This document shows positions 39,436 through 46,827 of a stretch of 64,000 nt of DNA, one piece after another. Origin of the DNA: Algoriphagus iocasae (GTDB lineage Bacteria > Bacteroidota > Bacteroidia > Cytophagales > Cyclobacteriaceae). Numbering within the stretch: the first letter of the stretch is position 1; each line of letters opens with the position of its first letter. The position numbers and the translations under genes were made by a program. The notes under the pieces are model-generated. The model had not been told where the DNA came from. It did not search any database and saw nothing but the letters and a program-made list of their open reading frames with translations. The DNA is taken from contig NZ_JACIJO010000003.1 in the NCBI RefSeq assembly GCF_014206875.1, positions 102,066 through 166,065 of the forward strand. The letters are read 5' to 3'.

Positions 39436-40614
39436 GTGGATAATCAATTGAAAAAATTCGAATCCTGGATGAGGGAAATGTTTGCAAATAGGCAAATGCC
39501 GGAAGTTTGCTATCATAATCTTGACCATACCCTGTTGATTGTTGAGAAAGTTAATGAAATCGGGAAGTACTATAAACTTCCAGAGCAAGACCTTGAGGAC
39601 CTCTTCTATGCGGGGTGGCTTCATGATGTGGGCTATTGGGATGGGATAGCAGAAGGACATGAGAAGCAAGGGGCAGATCTCGCCCAATCCTGTCTGACAG
39701 AATTAGGTCTGCCCGAGGAGCGAATTCAGCGTATTCAATCTGCGATTTTGGCGACCAAAGTTCCACAGAAACCCAAAGATCTTTTTGAATCCATCATATG
39801 CGATTCTGATCTGTATCATTTGAGTTCCAATCTATTTTATGAACAGACCCTTTTGTTAAAGAAGGAGAAGGAAAGTGCACTGGGAAAAGAGATACCTTTG
39901 GTGGAGTGGTTAAATGGGACCAAATCTTTTATGGCCTCTCATCATTACCATTCAGAATATGCCTTGAAATATTTTCAGCCAGGCAAAGAAAAAAACAAAT
40001 TGATTTTGGAGGAGAAAATAGAAGAGGCAGCTTTCCTCGCAAAAAAAAAGGATAAGAAAAAAGCGAAATCCAAGAAGTCCGATCGAGGGGTAGAAACTAT
40101 GTTTCGGGTGACTGCAAAAAACCACCTCGAGCTTTCTTCCATCGCAGATAACAAGGCGAATATCATGATTTCAGTTAATTCGATTGTGATATCCATTGTC
40201 GTAACAGTTCTGCTAAGGAAATTGGAAGAGTTTCCCAATTTTACCATTCCTGCTATTTTACTGATTTCTACCTGCTTAGGGGCTATGGTGTTTGCGATTC
40301 TTGCCACCCGGCCAAAGGTAACACATGGGAGTGTTTCCCCTGAGAGTATCGATAAAAAGGAAAGCAATCTGCTTTATTTTGGTAATTTCTATGAGATGAA
40401 CCTCAAAGATTACACAAAGGGAATGCACGCCATGATCGATGATAGTGATTTTTTATATGACTCGATGATCAGAGATATTTATTTCTTGGGGAAAGTGCTG
40501 GCAGTCAAGTATAAACTACTCAGGAAAAGCTATAATATTTTCATGTTTGGATTCGTGATTTCCATTATTTCCTTCCTGATAGTCTCACTTTTTTTCGAGC
40601 CTTATCAATATTGA
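39436..40614 (+). CDS. HD phosphohydrolase fused to a Pycsar-type membrane effector (PycTM/DUF5706)
   Basis: 392 residues, GTG start. Residues about 20-170 are an HD domain with all metal ligands visible: His27/His31 in YHNLDH, His63-Asp64 in WLHDVGY, His75, and Asp123/Asp125 in CDSDLYHL. A lysine-rich linker (about 192-217) follows. Residues about 221-392 match the PycTM effector family (DUF5706): FRVTAKNHLELSSIADNKANIMISVNS, two helices at 244-262 and 272-290, and a third at about 366-386. PycTM proteins perforate the inner membrane when a cyclic pyrimidine nucleotide binds. No pyrimidine cyclase gene lies nearby. The fusion suggests that the HD half turns over the signal or otherwise restrains the effector. 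Confidence 0.85.
   Translation: MDNQLKKFESWMREMFANRQMPEVCYHNLDHTLLIVEKVNEIGKYYKLPEQDLEDLFYAGWLHDVGYWDGIAEGHEKQGADLAQSCLTELGLPEERIQRIQSAILATKVPQKPKDLFESIICDSDLYHLSSNLFYEQTLLLKKEKESALGKEIPLVEWLNGTKSFMASHHYHSEYALKYFQPGKEKNKLILEEKIEEAAFLAKKKDKKKAKSKKSDRGVETMFRVTAKNHLELSSIADNKANIMISVNSIVISIVVTVLLRKLEEFPNFTIPAILLISTCLGAMVFAILATRPKVTHGSVSPESIDKKESNLLYFGNFYEMNLKDYTKGMHAMIDDSDFLYDSMIRDIYFLGKVLAVKYKLLRKSYNIFMFGFVISIISFLIVSLFFEPYQY
40044..40055 (+). other. In-phase A AAA AAG slippery heptamer with -1 stop, at the HD/PycTM junction
   Basis: Nine consecutive A (40041-40049) followed by G are read GCA AAA AAA AAG GAT (codons 202-206). The heptamer A AAA AAG at 40044-40050 is in the phase required for -1 frameshifting. 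After a -1 slip the next codons are GGA and then TAA at 40053-40055, which would release an HD-only product of 206 residues. Whether slippage occurs is not known; the run also codes for a lysine-rich linker that needs AAA codons anyway. Confidence 0.5.
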
Positions 40615-40707
40615 TTTTTTGGGATTGGAGAGGTGAAGTGTCGAAAATATCGGTTCGTGATAATTTCGTGATTTTTAAAAATTAATTTCAGGTTCAATTA
40701 ATTGAAA

Positions 40708-41406
40708 ATGAAAAAAGTATTAGTAGTCGAAGACGATCCTAATATCAGTCAACTGATTCAAATTCATCTCAATGATCTTGGCTATCAGATTCAAGTTTGC
40801 AATCATGGTAGGCAGGGATTTGAAATCGCCAATTCTCACCCTTTTGACTTAATCATTTTAGATATCATGCTTCCCGAGATGGATGGAATTTCCATTTGTC
40901 AGAGGTTGAGAGCATTGGATAATTTCACCCCGATTTTGATGATCACAGCAAAATCTGAGGAGATTGACAAAGTCATCGGATTGGAGTCAGGCGCAGATGA
41001 TTACATCACCAAGCCTTTTAAAATCAGAGAATTTATAGCAAGAGTGAAAGCCATCATGCGGAGACAAGATCAGTTTCATATGGTTGCAGCCAAGGATTCT
41101 AGTCTGATAAAATTTAAATCATTAGAAATTGATGAAAAAAAGCGGAAAGTCCTTTTGGATGAAAAAAGGATGGATTTGACTCCGAAAGAGTTTGATCTAT
41201 TGATTTTGATGGCAAGAAATCCTGGTAGAAGTTACAGTAGAGGAGAGCTTTTGGAATTGATTTGGGGATACGATTTTTCTGGCTACGAACATACGGTCAA
41301 TGCCCATATAAACAGACTTCGATCTAAGATTGAACAGGATCCTAATAATCCTAACTTCATTTTGACCACATGGGGAGTTGGATATCGATTTAACGATGAA
41401 CTATAA
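40708..41406 (+). CDS. OmpR/PhoB-family response regulator
   Basis: 232 residues from the ATG at 40708; a TTG six bases earlier is less likely. The receiver domain has the acidic pair VVEDDP, phospho-acceptor Asp52 (LIILDIMLPEMDG), Thr in MITAKS and Lys in YITKPF. The C-terminal winged helix is of the OmpR type (LTPKEFDLLILMARNPGRSYSRGELLELIWG, ending TTWGVGYRF). It is followed 9 bp later by its histidine kinase. Target genes cannot be read from the sequence. Confidence 0.95.
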   Translation: MKKVLVVEDDPNISQLIQIHLNDLGYQIQVCNHGRQGFEIANSHPFDLIILDIMLPEMDGISICQRLRALDNFTPILMITAKSEEIDKVIGLESGADDYITKPFKIREFIARVKAIMRRQDQFHMVAAKDSSLIKFKSLEIDEKKRKVLLDEKRMDLTPKEFDLLILMARNPGRSYSRGELLELIWGYDFSGYEHTVNAHINRLRSKIEQDPNNPNFILTTWGVGYRFNDEL

Positions 41407-41415
41407 TCAACAATT

Positions 41416-42870
41416 ATGAAAAGTTTGTTTTGGAGGATTTCAGTGAGTTTTGCAGTGGTATTGTTGATTGTAGGCTGCTCCTATGTTTATATCACCACCA
41501 GTACTGCTCAGCGGTATTTTCAGGAAACTACTCAGCGATTAAATGCGACAGTAGCAGATTATCTGATCAAAGAGGTGAATCCCTTTCAGGATGGGAAAGT
41601 CAACGAGGACGCATTGGGAATGATCATGCATTCCATGATGGCTGTTAATCCTGGAATTGAAGTATATCTTCTCGATCCGGATGGAGAGATCCTGTCCTTT
41701 GTTGTTTTGGACAAGTTGGTCAAATTAAAAAGAGTGGATATTGGTCCTGTCAAGGAGTTTTTGGATTCTGGTGGGGAAAGCTTTGTCATGGGGGATGATC
41801 CCAGAAATCCTGGTGAAAAATCCGTTTTTTCCACGACTGCGGTTTATGAAGAAGGGAAGCTTTTGGGCTATGTTTATATCATCTTGGCCAGTGAAAAGTA
41901 CGAAACCATTGCTTCAGGATTGCTAGGAAGTTATTGGATGAAATTGACTTTTGAATCTATCCTGATTACGCTCGTGGTAGCATTATTGATAGGTTTGGTG
42001 CTGTTTGGTCTATTGACCAGACACCTCCGCAAGATTGTAACTACTGTGGAGCAATTTAAAGATGGAAACCTTCATGCCAGAGTGCCAAAGGCAAATTCTG
42101 AGTCAGAATTGGCTGTTTTAGGAGATACTTTTAATCATATGGCTGATACGATTTTGCAGAATATCGAAGAGCTTAAAAACGTCGATAGTTTGAGGAGAGA
42201 ATTGATAGCAAATGTCTCTCATGATTTGAGAAATCCTTTGGCCATCATCAATGGTTATGTGGAAACCCTGCAGATGAAGGGTGATAGGATCAGTCAGGAA
42301 GATAGAGAAAAGTATTTACGGATTATCGGTGCTTCCACAGATAAACTTTCCCAATTGGTTTCTGATCTTTTTGATCTTTCTAAACTAGAATCACGTCAAA
42401 TGACCTTGAAAATGGAGCGGATGAAAATCCAGGAATTGTTGTTTGATTCCTCTTTGAAATATGAATTATTAGCTCAATCCAAGGAAATAAATATTAAGAC
42501 TCAAATCTGTCAAAACCTCCCTCTGGTTAAAGCAGACCTCTATTTAATGGATCGCGTGATCCAGAATCTTTTGGATAATGCGGTGAAATACACTCCGGAA
42601 AAAGGAGAAATCCTGATCGATGCCTGTGAGTCAAATGGAGGAGTCAGTATTAAAATCAGAAATTCCGGACCAGGAATTCCTCAAAAAGATCTCAGTTCGA
42701 TTTTCGATCGATATTACATGATAGATAAGGAAAGAAAGGGGATTGAAGGTTCTGGACTAGGCTTGGCAATCGTCAAAAGAATCTTGGAAGTACATGGTTC
42801 AGAAATCGAAATTGAATCTGATTCTGTTTCGTATACTGAGTTTGCATTCGATTTACCTGCAGATGTTTAA
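41416..42870 (+). CDS. Two-component sensor histidine kinase
   Basis: 484 residues. Transmembrane helices at about 9-27 and 178-201 flank a periplasmic sensing domain of about 150 residues, which contains a double-Cache-like or PAS-like pattern (GIEVYLLDPDGEILSF). Then come a HAMP linker (about 200-252), the HisKA domain with His269 in IANVSHDLRNPLAIINGY, and the HATPase with N box (VIQNLLDNAVKYTPEKG), G1 (NSGPGIPQKDLSSIFDRYYM) and G2 (GSGLGLAIVKRILEVHG). All catalytic motifs are intact. It partners the response regulator just upstream. The signal is unknown. Confidence 0.95.
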   Translation: MKSLFWRISVSFAVVLLIVGCSYVYITTSTAQRYFQETTQRLNATVADYLIKEVNPFQDGKVNEDALGMIMHSMMAVNPGIEVYLLDPDGEILSFVVLDKLVKLKRVDIGPVKEFLDSGGESFVMGDDPRNPGEKSVFSTTAVYEEGKLLGYVYIILASEKYETIASGLLGSYWMKLTFESILITLVVALLIGLVLFGLLTRHLRKIVTTVEQFKDGNLHARVPKANSESELAVLGDTFNHMADTILQNIEELKNVDSLRRELIANVSHDLRNPLAIINGYVETLQMKGDRISQEDREKYLRIIGASTDKLSQLVSDLFDLSKLESRQMTLKMERMKIQELLFDSSLKYELLAQSKEINIKTQICQNLPLVKADLYLMDRVIQNLLDNAVKYTPEKGEILIDACESNGGVSIKIRNSGPGIPQKDLSSIFDRYYMIDKERKGIEGSGLGLAIVKRILEVHGSEIEIESDSVSYTEFAFDLPADV

Positions 42871-42896
42871 GTAGTTAGAATAATGAGTTTATAAGC

Positions 42897-42935
42897 AAAA
42901 AAAACAGCAGGTTCAACTGCTGTTTTTTTTTTTTT
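42897..42935 (+). terminator. Terminator of the two-component operon
   Basis: aacagcag (42903-42910) pairs with ctgctgtt (42917-42924) around a GTTCAA loop, with a long A run before and a long T run after. Because both flanks are A/T runs it may also work for the convergent DM13 operon. Confidence 0.85.
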
Positions 42936-42936
42936 C

Positions 42937-43398
42937 TTAGTTTAAACTTCCATATCCAAAGGGAATTCCCGCTGCCCCACACCAGATAATTCCATGACTG
43001 AATTTTGACTCGGGCAAATTTGGTAGGACAAAAAAGTGTTCTCCTGATTCATTGACAATACCAACTTTTTGGAATGACCCTGATTCTGACAATTGAAGCT
43101 TGGAAGAAGTGGAAAGGTAGACTGTAACGGTTCCTGTGTGGAAATCTGATTTAAAGTCATTTCCTAATCGGAGAAAATATTTTCCCGCTTCATCAGATAC
43201 CAATTCGATCATCCCTGTAGTATTGGTGCCACTTTGAGGCATTAACATTCCTTCTTTGATACTTAAAATCACGCCGACAGGATCTACTTTAGAAACTGGA
43301 TCGGGGCTTAGGGGATCCATCTCATCGGGAGTAGAGGAGCAAGAAGTTATGATTAGAACTACGGCGAAAACTGCGAATTTTTGGAATATACTTTTCAT
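42937..43398 (-). CDS. DM13-domain lipoprotein (distal gene of the DM13 operon)
   Basis: 153 residues. Lipobox VLIITSC (Cys20), a short Pro/Asp-rich linker, then a DM13 domain at about 45-153: FLRLGNDFKSDFHTGTVTVYLSTS, HFFVLPNLPESKFSHGIIWC and GAAGIPFG. Cys140 in the IIWC motif is the single conserved cysteine of the domain, proposed for DM13 to act in redox or electron transfer. Its start overlaps the stop of the Crp-like gene by 4 bp. It is a paralogue of the gene at 44944, at the other end of the operon, with the same IxWCGxxGIPFG ending. Confidence 0.8.
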   Translation of the reverse strand: MKSIFQKFAVFAVVLIITSCSSTPDEMDPLSPDPVSKVDPVGVILSIKEGMLMPQSGTNTTGMIELVSDEAGKYFLRLGNDFKSDFHTGTVTVYLSTSSKLQLSESGSFQKVGIVNESGEHFFVLPNLPESKFSHGIIWCGAAGIPFGYGSLN

Positions 43399-44036
43399 GA
43401 TACTGCGGGTTTGAATTGGTTTAAGTCTCTAAAAAGAAATCTATTTCTGCTATAATTGATCAGTCCACTTTTCTTTAAAGCAGATAAGGTTTTGGTGACC
43501 ATTTGTCTACTAGTATCCGCCAGAAAGGCGATTTCCTCATGAGTCAAATTGATTTTTAAAAGCGTTTCATCGCCGAATTTCTTCCCTCTTTTTGATCCTA
43601 AATCATAAAGGGAAGCTTTGATTCTTTCTTCAGCTTCAATGGATAAAAAACGGTCGTGTCTGATCCCCATCTGTCTGTTTAGATTTAATAATTGATGGGT
43701 AAACTGTTTATGAATTTCAGGACTGTTTAGCTTATCTGCGTCCAGTTTTTGAACCAGGGTGTCTTCTTCAATTACAAATGCGGAACAAGAGTTTGAATGA
43801 TCCTGAGAAGGAAAGAAATCGCCGAAAATCTCTCCTTCGCTGACAATTCTTAGAATGGTCTGGGTGCCATTGGGTAGAGTTTTTTGGAGTTTGATAGTTC
43901 CCTTTTTTAATAGATAAAATCCCTCAGAATCATCACCCTGATGGAAAATCAAATCTCCTTTTCTGAAAATTTTATAATCAGGAAAAGAGGAATGTTCTAA
44001 TGGTTCTGAACTAGTATGGGCTTGGAATATATTCAT
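43395..44036 (-). CDS. Crp/Fnr-family transcription regulator
   Basis: 213 residues. A cyclic-nucleotide-binding-like beta-roll (about 20-135; IFRKGDLIFHQGDDSEGFYLLKKGTIKL, SEGEIFGDFF) joins through a helix to a Crp-type helix-turn-helix (about 145-205; LTHEEIAFLADTSRQMVTKTLSALKKSGLI). The phosphate-binding cassette Arg of true cAMP receptors is not evident, and there is no Fnr-type cysteine cluster at the N-terminus, so the signal is unknown. It is embedded in an operon with 4-bp overlaps on both sides, between an outer-membrane protein and a DM13 lipoprotein, and presumably controls these genes. Confidence 0.88.
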   Translation of the reverse strand: MNIFQAHTSSEPLEHSSFPDYKIFRKGDLIFHQGDDSEGFYLLKKGTIKLQKTLPNGTQTILRIVSEGEIFGDFFPSQDHSNSCSAFVIEEDTLVQKLDADKLNSPEIHKQFTHQLLNLNRQMGIRHDRFLSIEAEERIKASLYDLGSKRGKKFGDETLLKINLTHEEIAFLADTSRQMVTKTLSALKKSGLINYSRNRFLFRDLNQFKPAVS

Positions 44037-44932
44037 TTTGATAATGGTTTAACTTGATAAAAGAGACCTACACTGATCACTCCCGAAGAGTAGATGTTTT
44101 CTCTTGCAAAGATCCAATCAGTGAAATTTCGATAGGAAAGACTGACGTTTATTCCTTTATAAACTGGAGTGCTCGCCCCGAAACTATAACTGGTATAGGC
44201 AGTACCGTCACCTCTTACAAAATCGCTGACTGTGGTAACTTCATCGACTGATTTTAATGCATTGAGTTTGGTATTCACCCAAACTTTTCCGGCGATTTGG
44301 TAGCCGATTTCAGCACCAAAGCCTATTTGATCAGAGAATTGAATGTCGTTGTATTGGGTTCGGTAATTGTATGTCCCAAAAATACTTCCGTAAAAAGGAG
44401 CATTTGGTAGGGCAAATGAAGTTGCCAAGGTTCCCCAGACATTAAACTCACCATCTCCGGATGGTAAATTGATCTGTTCAAAATCATTGACTTTGCTTTG
44501 TGCGTAATGATTGGCTCTACCTATTGGGATTTCCGGGGTTATGGAGATACTCAAAGGAAGGTATTTTTTAAGAATTGCATGTTTCAACTCAATCTTAAGA
44601 TCTCCAAGTCCGCTGACTGTTTCGGTCGATTCAAATCCATTCCAGGTTTGAATTGGCCAATTCGCGATAATTGTAAACCGATCTGTAATCCCGTACTCGG
44701 AATAGATGACCAGTGATTGTTGGGAAAATTTATTTGTTTCCAATTGCTCTCCAGATAGAGTAAAATAGTCACTGGAAACAAGGGATTGGTAGCTTAGCTG
44801 ATAGAATCCTTCACCTTTTGCTTTCGTCCAACCGCTTTGAGCATTTACGGAAGTAGCAAGTGTCAGTAAAATCAACCCAAGGCTCAAAGCCTTGAGATGA
44901 TTGAACTTTCCAAACCAATTAATTTTAAACAT
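44033..44932 (-). CDS. Outer-membrane beta-barrel protein
   Basis: 299 residues with a signal peptide ending ATSVNAQ and a beta-rich body of alternating aromatic and hydrophobic strands: GEGFYQLSYQSLVSSDYFT, SVIYSEYGITDRFTIIANWPIQTW, GLGDLKIELKHAILKK, and a last strand GVISVGLFYQV. The pattern resembles the phenol-degradation meta-pathway/transporter-type outer-membrane family with the GDLKIELKHAI motif. Substrate unknown. It lies between a DM13 lipoprotein gene (11 bp) and the Crp-like gene (4-bp overlap), which suggests a shared function at the outer membrane. Confidence 0.75.
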   Translation of the reverse strand: MFKINWFGKFNHLKALSLGLILLTLATSVNAQSGWTKAKGEGFYQLSYQSLVSSDYFTLSGEQLETNKFSQQSLVIYSEYGITDRFTIIANWPIQTWNGFESTETVSGLGDLKIELKHAILKKYLPLSISITPEIPIGRANHYAQSKVNDFEQINLPSGDGEFNVWGTLATSFALPNAPFYGSIFGTYNYRTQYNDIQFSDQIGFGAEIGYQIAGKVWVNTKLNALKSVDEVTTVSDFVRGDGTAYTSYSFGASTPVYKGINVSLSYRNFTDWIFARENIYSSGVISVGLFYQVKPLSK

Positions 44933-44943
44933 TGCTTCCAGGA

Positions 44944-45393
44944 TTAGTTAAGAGGAGCATTTCCAAAAGGAATTCCTACAGAACCACACCATAAAATAAC
45001 ATGGCTATACTTGGAGGTATTAGCGCCGGATGGGATTAAGAAATAGTTTGTTCCTGACATTCTGACCACTCCTAGAGCCAATAATTCAGGGTTTCCATTG
45101 GCAGGATCCGGAGTAAAAGTGTCTGAGGTGGAAAGGAATACGGTGACTGTTCCTGTTGCAAGTGCAGTGTTGAAATTGCTACCAAACTGAAGGAATTGCG
45201 AACCTTCAGAATCTACTCCTAAGGAAGCTGATCCAGTCGACCCTGCGCCATTTTGGTCGGTAAAATTCCCCATTCTTTGGACATCAAAAGTCCCTTGGGG
45301 TATCGTAGGGTCAATGATAACAGGATCAGTATCATCAGAGCATGCGACAAGTCCTAAAAATGTGACGTAAAACAGAAGAATAATCTTTTTCAT
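44944..45393 (-). CDS. DM13-domain lipoprotein (first gene of the DM13 operon)
   Basis: 149 residues. Lipobox LGLVAC (Cys18), an Asp/Pro linker, and a DM13 domain (about 33-149) with FLQFGSNFNTALATGTVTVFLSTSD and HVILWCGSVGIPFG; Cys136 is the domain cysteine. It is clearly paralogous to the gene at 42937, yet the sequences have diverged outside the core. First gene of the minus-strand operon DM13, outer-membrane protein, Crp-like regulator, DM13. Confidence 0.8.
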   Translation of the reverse strand: MKKIILLFYVTFLGLVACSDDTDPVIIDPTIPQGTFDVQRMGNFTDQNGAGSTGSASLGVDSEGSQFLQFGSNFNTALATGTVTVFLSTSDTFTPDPANGNPELLALGVVRMSGTNYFLIPSGANTSKYSHVILWCGSVGIPFGNAPLN

Positions 45394-45464
45394 GATAAGT
45401 ATGGTTTTGTTATACCCAAAATTGCCCTTAGGTTATCACAAAAAAATCACGGAAGAGTAAAGCT

Positions 45465-45496
45465 TTTGTCGCAAAAATGACTTTGATTTAGCCTTG
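45465..45496 (+). promoter_or_regulatory. Promoter of the 45514 gene
   Basis: TTTG at 45465-45468 and TAGCCTTG at 45489-45496 are 20 bases apart; the second has one mismatch to TAnnTTTG. The leader would be only about 10 nt. Confidence 0.45.
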
Positions 45497-45513
45497 CGAA
45501 CTAATTAAAAACT

Positions 45514-45807
45514 ATGGAACGAAACGAGATAAAGAGATTTTTGGAATTGAAAGAACCTGAAGCTTCCTTTTCTCCAGAGTTAAAAGCATTGTACTTTGAT
45601 GGAAAAGGAGATTGGCAAAAAGCCCATGATTTTGTAGACCAATTGCCCGGGAAATCGGCTGCAAGGGTACATGCCTACCTGCACAGAAAAGAAGGAGATC
45701 AGTGGAACGCAGATTATTGGTATAGAAGGGCAGGAGAGTCTAGGCCTTCGGTTAGTTTGGAGGAAGAATGGGAACTTTTACTGGAAAGGTACTTAGAGAA
45801 TACCTGA
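45514..45807 (+). CDS. Small conserved hypothetical protein
   Basis: 97 residues, soluble. The sequence GDWQKAHDFVDQLPGKSAARVHAYLHRKEGDQWNADYWYRRAG is the kind found in short, widely conserved bacterial proteins of unknown function; I recognise the pattern but not a named family. It probably folds into a few TPR-like helices. It has its own promoter (45465-45496) and a strong terminator (45851-45878), so it is a single-gene unit. Confidence 0.7.
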   Translation: MERNEIKRFLELKEPEASFSPELKALYFDGKGDWQKAHDFVDQLPGKSAARVHAYLHRKEGDQWNADYWYRRAGESRPSVSLEEEWELLLERYLENT

Positions 45808-45850
45808 CCTAAATTGATTATCAAAGCTATAACATAGTCCGAAAATGATC

Positions 45851-45878
45851 AAAAAATACCCTATATAGGGTATTTTTT
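45851..45878. terminator. Perfect palindromic terminator
   Basis: A 28-base perfect palindrome with aaaaaatacc at its left end and ggtatttttt at its right. Being symmetrical it can work in either direction; it follows the 45514 gene. Confidence 0.8.
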
Positions 45879-45922
45879 GAGGGTTTGAGGATCATTATTT
45901 TTGAGCTTAAATAGTTTTTGAT

Positions 45923-46147
45923 ATGAAATTCTTTTACCTCGCATCTAATCCGAATAATCAAGGAGAGTTTAAAATTCATGAAAGAGAATGTGAACACATT
46001 CCCGATTTGCATGATCGGGAATACTTGGGGCCATTTAACAATGGTTCAGAAGCAATGAGAAAGGCCATGGATTTGAATCCAAAAGCGAGTACCTGTGAAA
46101 TCTGCTGCGGTCAAACAGTTCAAACTGTTTTTGTCAGAAAAAAGTAA
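45923..46147 (+). CDS. Small Cys-containing conserved protein
   Basis: 74 residues. MKFFYLASNPNNQGEFKIHERECEHIPDLHDREYLGPF is followed by EAMRKAMDLN and the C-terminal CEICC motif. His, Cys and His residues in HERECEHIPDLH together with CEICC could form a zinc site, somewhat like the metal-binding domain of Ada, but no family name is certain. The long 3' terminator of the tRNA is further on; this gene has no obvious partner. Confidence 0.6.
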   Translation: MKFFYLASNPNNQGEFKIHERECEHIPDLHDREYLGPFNNGSEAMRKAMDLNPKASTCEICCGQTVQTVFVRKK

Positions 46148-46269
46148 AAGTAGATTGACTTATTTTTTGATCATATTTTGAATTAAAGTCCTTCAAACTT
46201 TTAAATTCGTCTCTGATTAGGAGAAGATTTTTGAAGATAGAAAAGCAAAAATTCCAATCATTTTAATTT

Positions 46270-46344
46270 CGGGGTGTGGCGCAGTCCGGTTAGCGTACAC
46301 GTCTGGGGGGCGTGGGGTCGTGGGTTCAAATCCCGCCACCCCGA
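46270..46344 (+). tRNA. tRNA-Pro, anticodon GGG
   Basis: A complete cloverleaf: acceptor arms CGGGGTG (46270-46276) and CACCCCG (46337-46343) with discriminator A, a D arm around gcagtccggttagc, an anticodon stem CACGT/GCGTG enclosing the loop CTGGGGG (anticodon GGG), and a T arm with gggttcaaatccc. The 3' CCA is not encoded. Length 75 nt. Confidence 0.95.
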
Positions 46345-46345
46345 C

Positions 46346-46377
46346 AAAAGACAGTTCATTTGCGAGCTGTCTTTTTT
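46346..46377 (+). terminator. Terminator after tRNA-Pro
   Basis: aaaagacag (46346-46354) pairs with ctgtctttt (46367-46375), followed by more T. It starts two bases after the tRNA end. Confidence 0.8.
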
Positions 46378-46589
46378 TATTTGAATACAGTTTGCGTATG
46401 AAAGGGAGTATTTTTTGGCTGCACAATGTTTAATTAAATAAATATCATATTTAACACAGTCACTTTTTGCGATTCGATTAAGTTCAAATGCCGAATTAAT
46501 TTAAAGGTATTTTTAAAAATTCAATTATTAAAAAGTTTAATTTAGAATTGCTCAAACTTCCTGCATAAGAAATCCTCGATCGTAATCAA

Positions 46590-46748
46590 ATGAAGTCAAT
46601 CGTAGGAGGCGGAAGATACCACTGTGATTGTGTTGGTTCTGTTGGATCATGGTCAGGAACCTATTCTGATCATGCAAATGCTGTTGCAGCAGGTACTGTC
46701 CATTGTTCATCAGGGGTTGCTGAATGTTACGCAATACTTCAAACGTAA
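46590..46748 (+). CDS. Double-glycine peptide with four cysteines, candidate natural-product precursor remnant
   Basis: A 52-residue frame too short for usual gene finders. It begins NQMKSIVGGG in the extended frame and then runs RYHCDCVGSVGS...TVHCSSGVAECYAILQT, with Cys at 12, 14, 39 and 46. The same frame upstream (46527-46589) reads (I)KKFNLELLKLPA, a TAA at 46566-46568, then EILDRNQ. Together this looks like the leader of the Bacteroidota GG-type precursors (M-K-K-L-x-L ... E-V-L-x-R-x-Q-M-K-x-I-x-G-G), but with ATT in place of the start ATG and a stop in the leader. It could be a decayed gene, or the ATG at 46590 may be used. No modification enzyme lies nearby. A hairpin follows at 46760. 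Confidence 0.45.
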   Translation: MKSIVGGGRYHCDCVGSVGSWSGTYSDHANAVAAGTVHCSSGVAECYAILQT

Positions 46749-46759
46749 AAAGATTATTT

Positions 46760-46798
46760 GACCAGTAGAGTTTTCAAATTTTGAAAACCCTACTGGTC
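46760..46798 (+). terminator. Hairpin after the double-glycine peptide
   Basis: gaccagta (46760-46767) pairs with tactggtc (46791-46798), continuing inward through gttttcaaa/ttgaaaac with one mismatch. There is no real T tract, so it may be a weak terminator or an RNA-stabilising element. Confidence 0.5.
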
Positions 46799-46827
46799 CT
46801 AATTAATTAAAATTTATCACCTTAAAA

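Noticed and set aside
39436..45393. A complete defence island around the PycTM fusion and the DM13 operon
   Set aside because: No restriction, CRISPR, CBASS cyclase, nuclease or mobile-element genes are present. The neighbours look like ordinary signalling and envelope genes, so only the PycTM half itself suggests defence.
46270..46344. Possible integration site at the tRNA-Pro 3' end
   Set aside because: No duplicate of the tRNA 3' end was found downstream and there is no integrase gene in the window.
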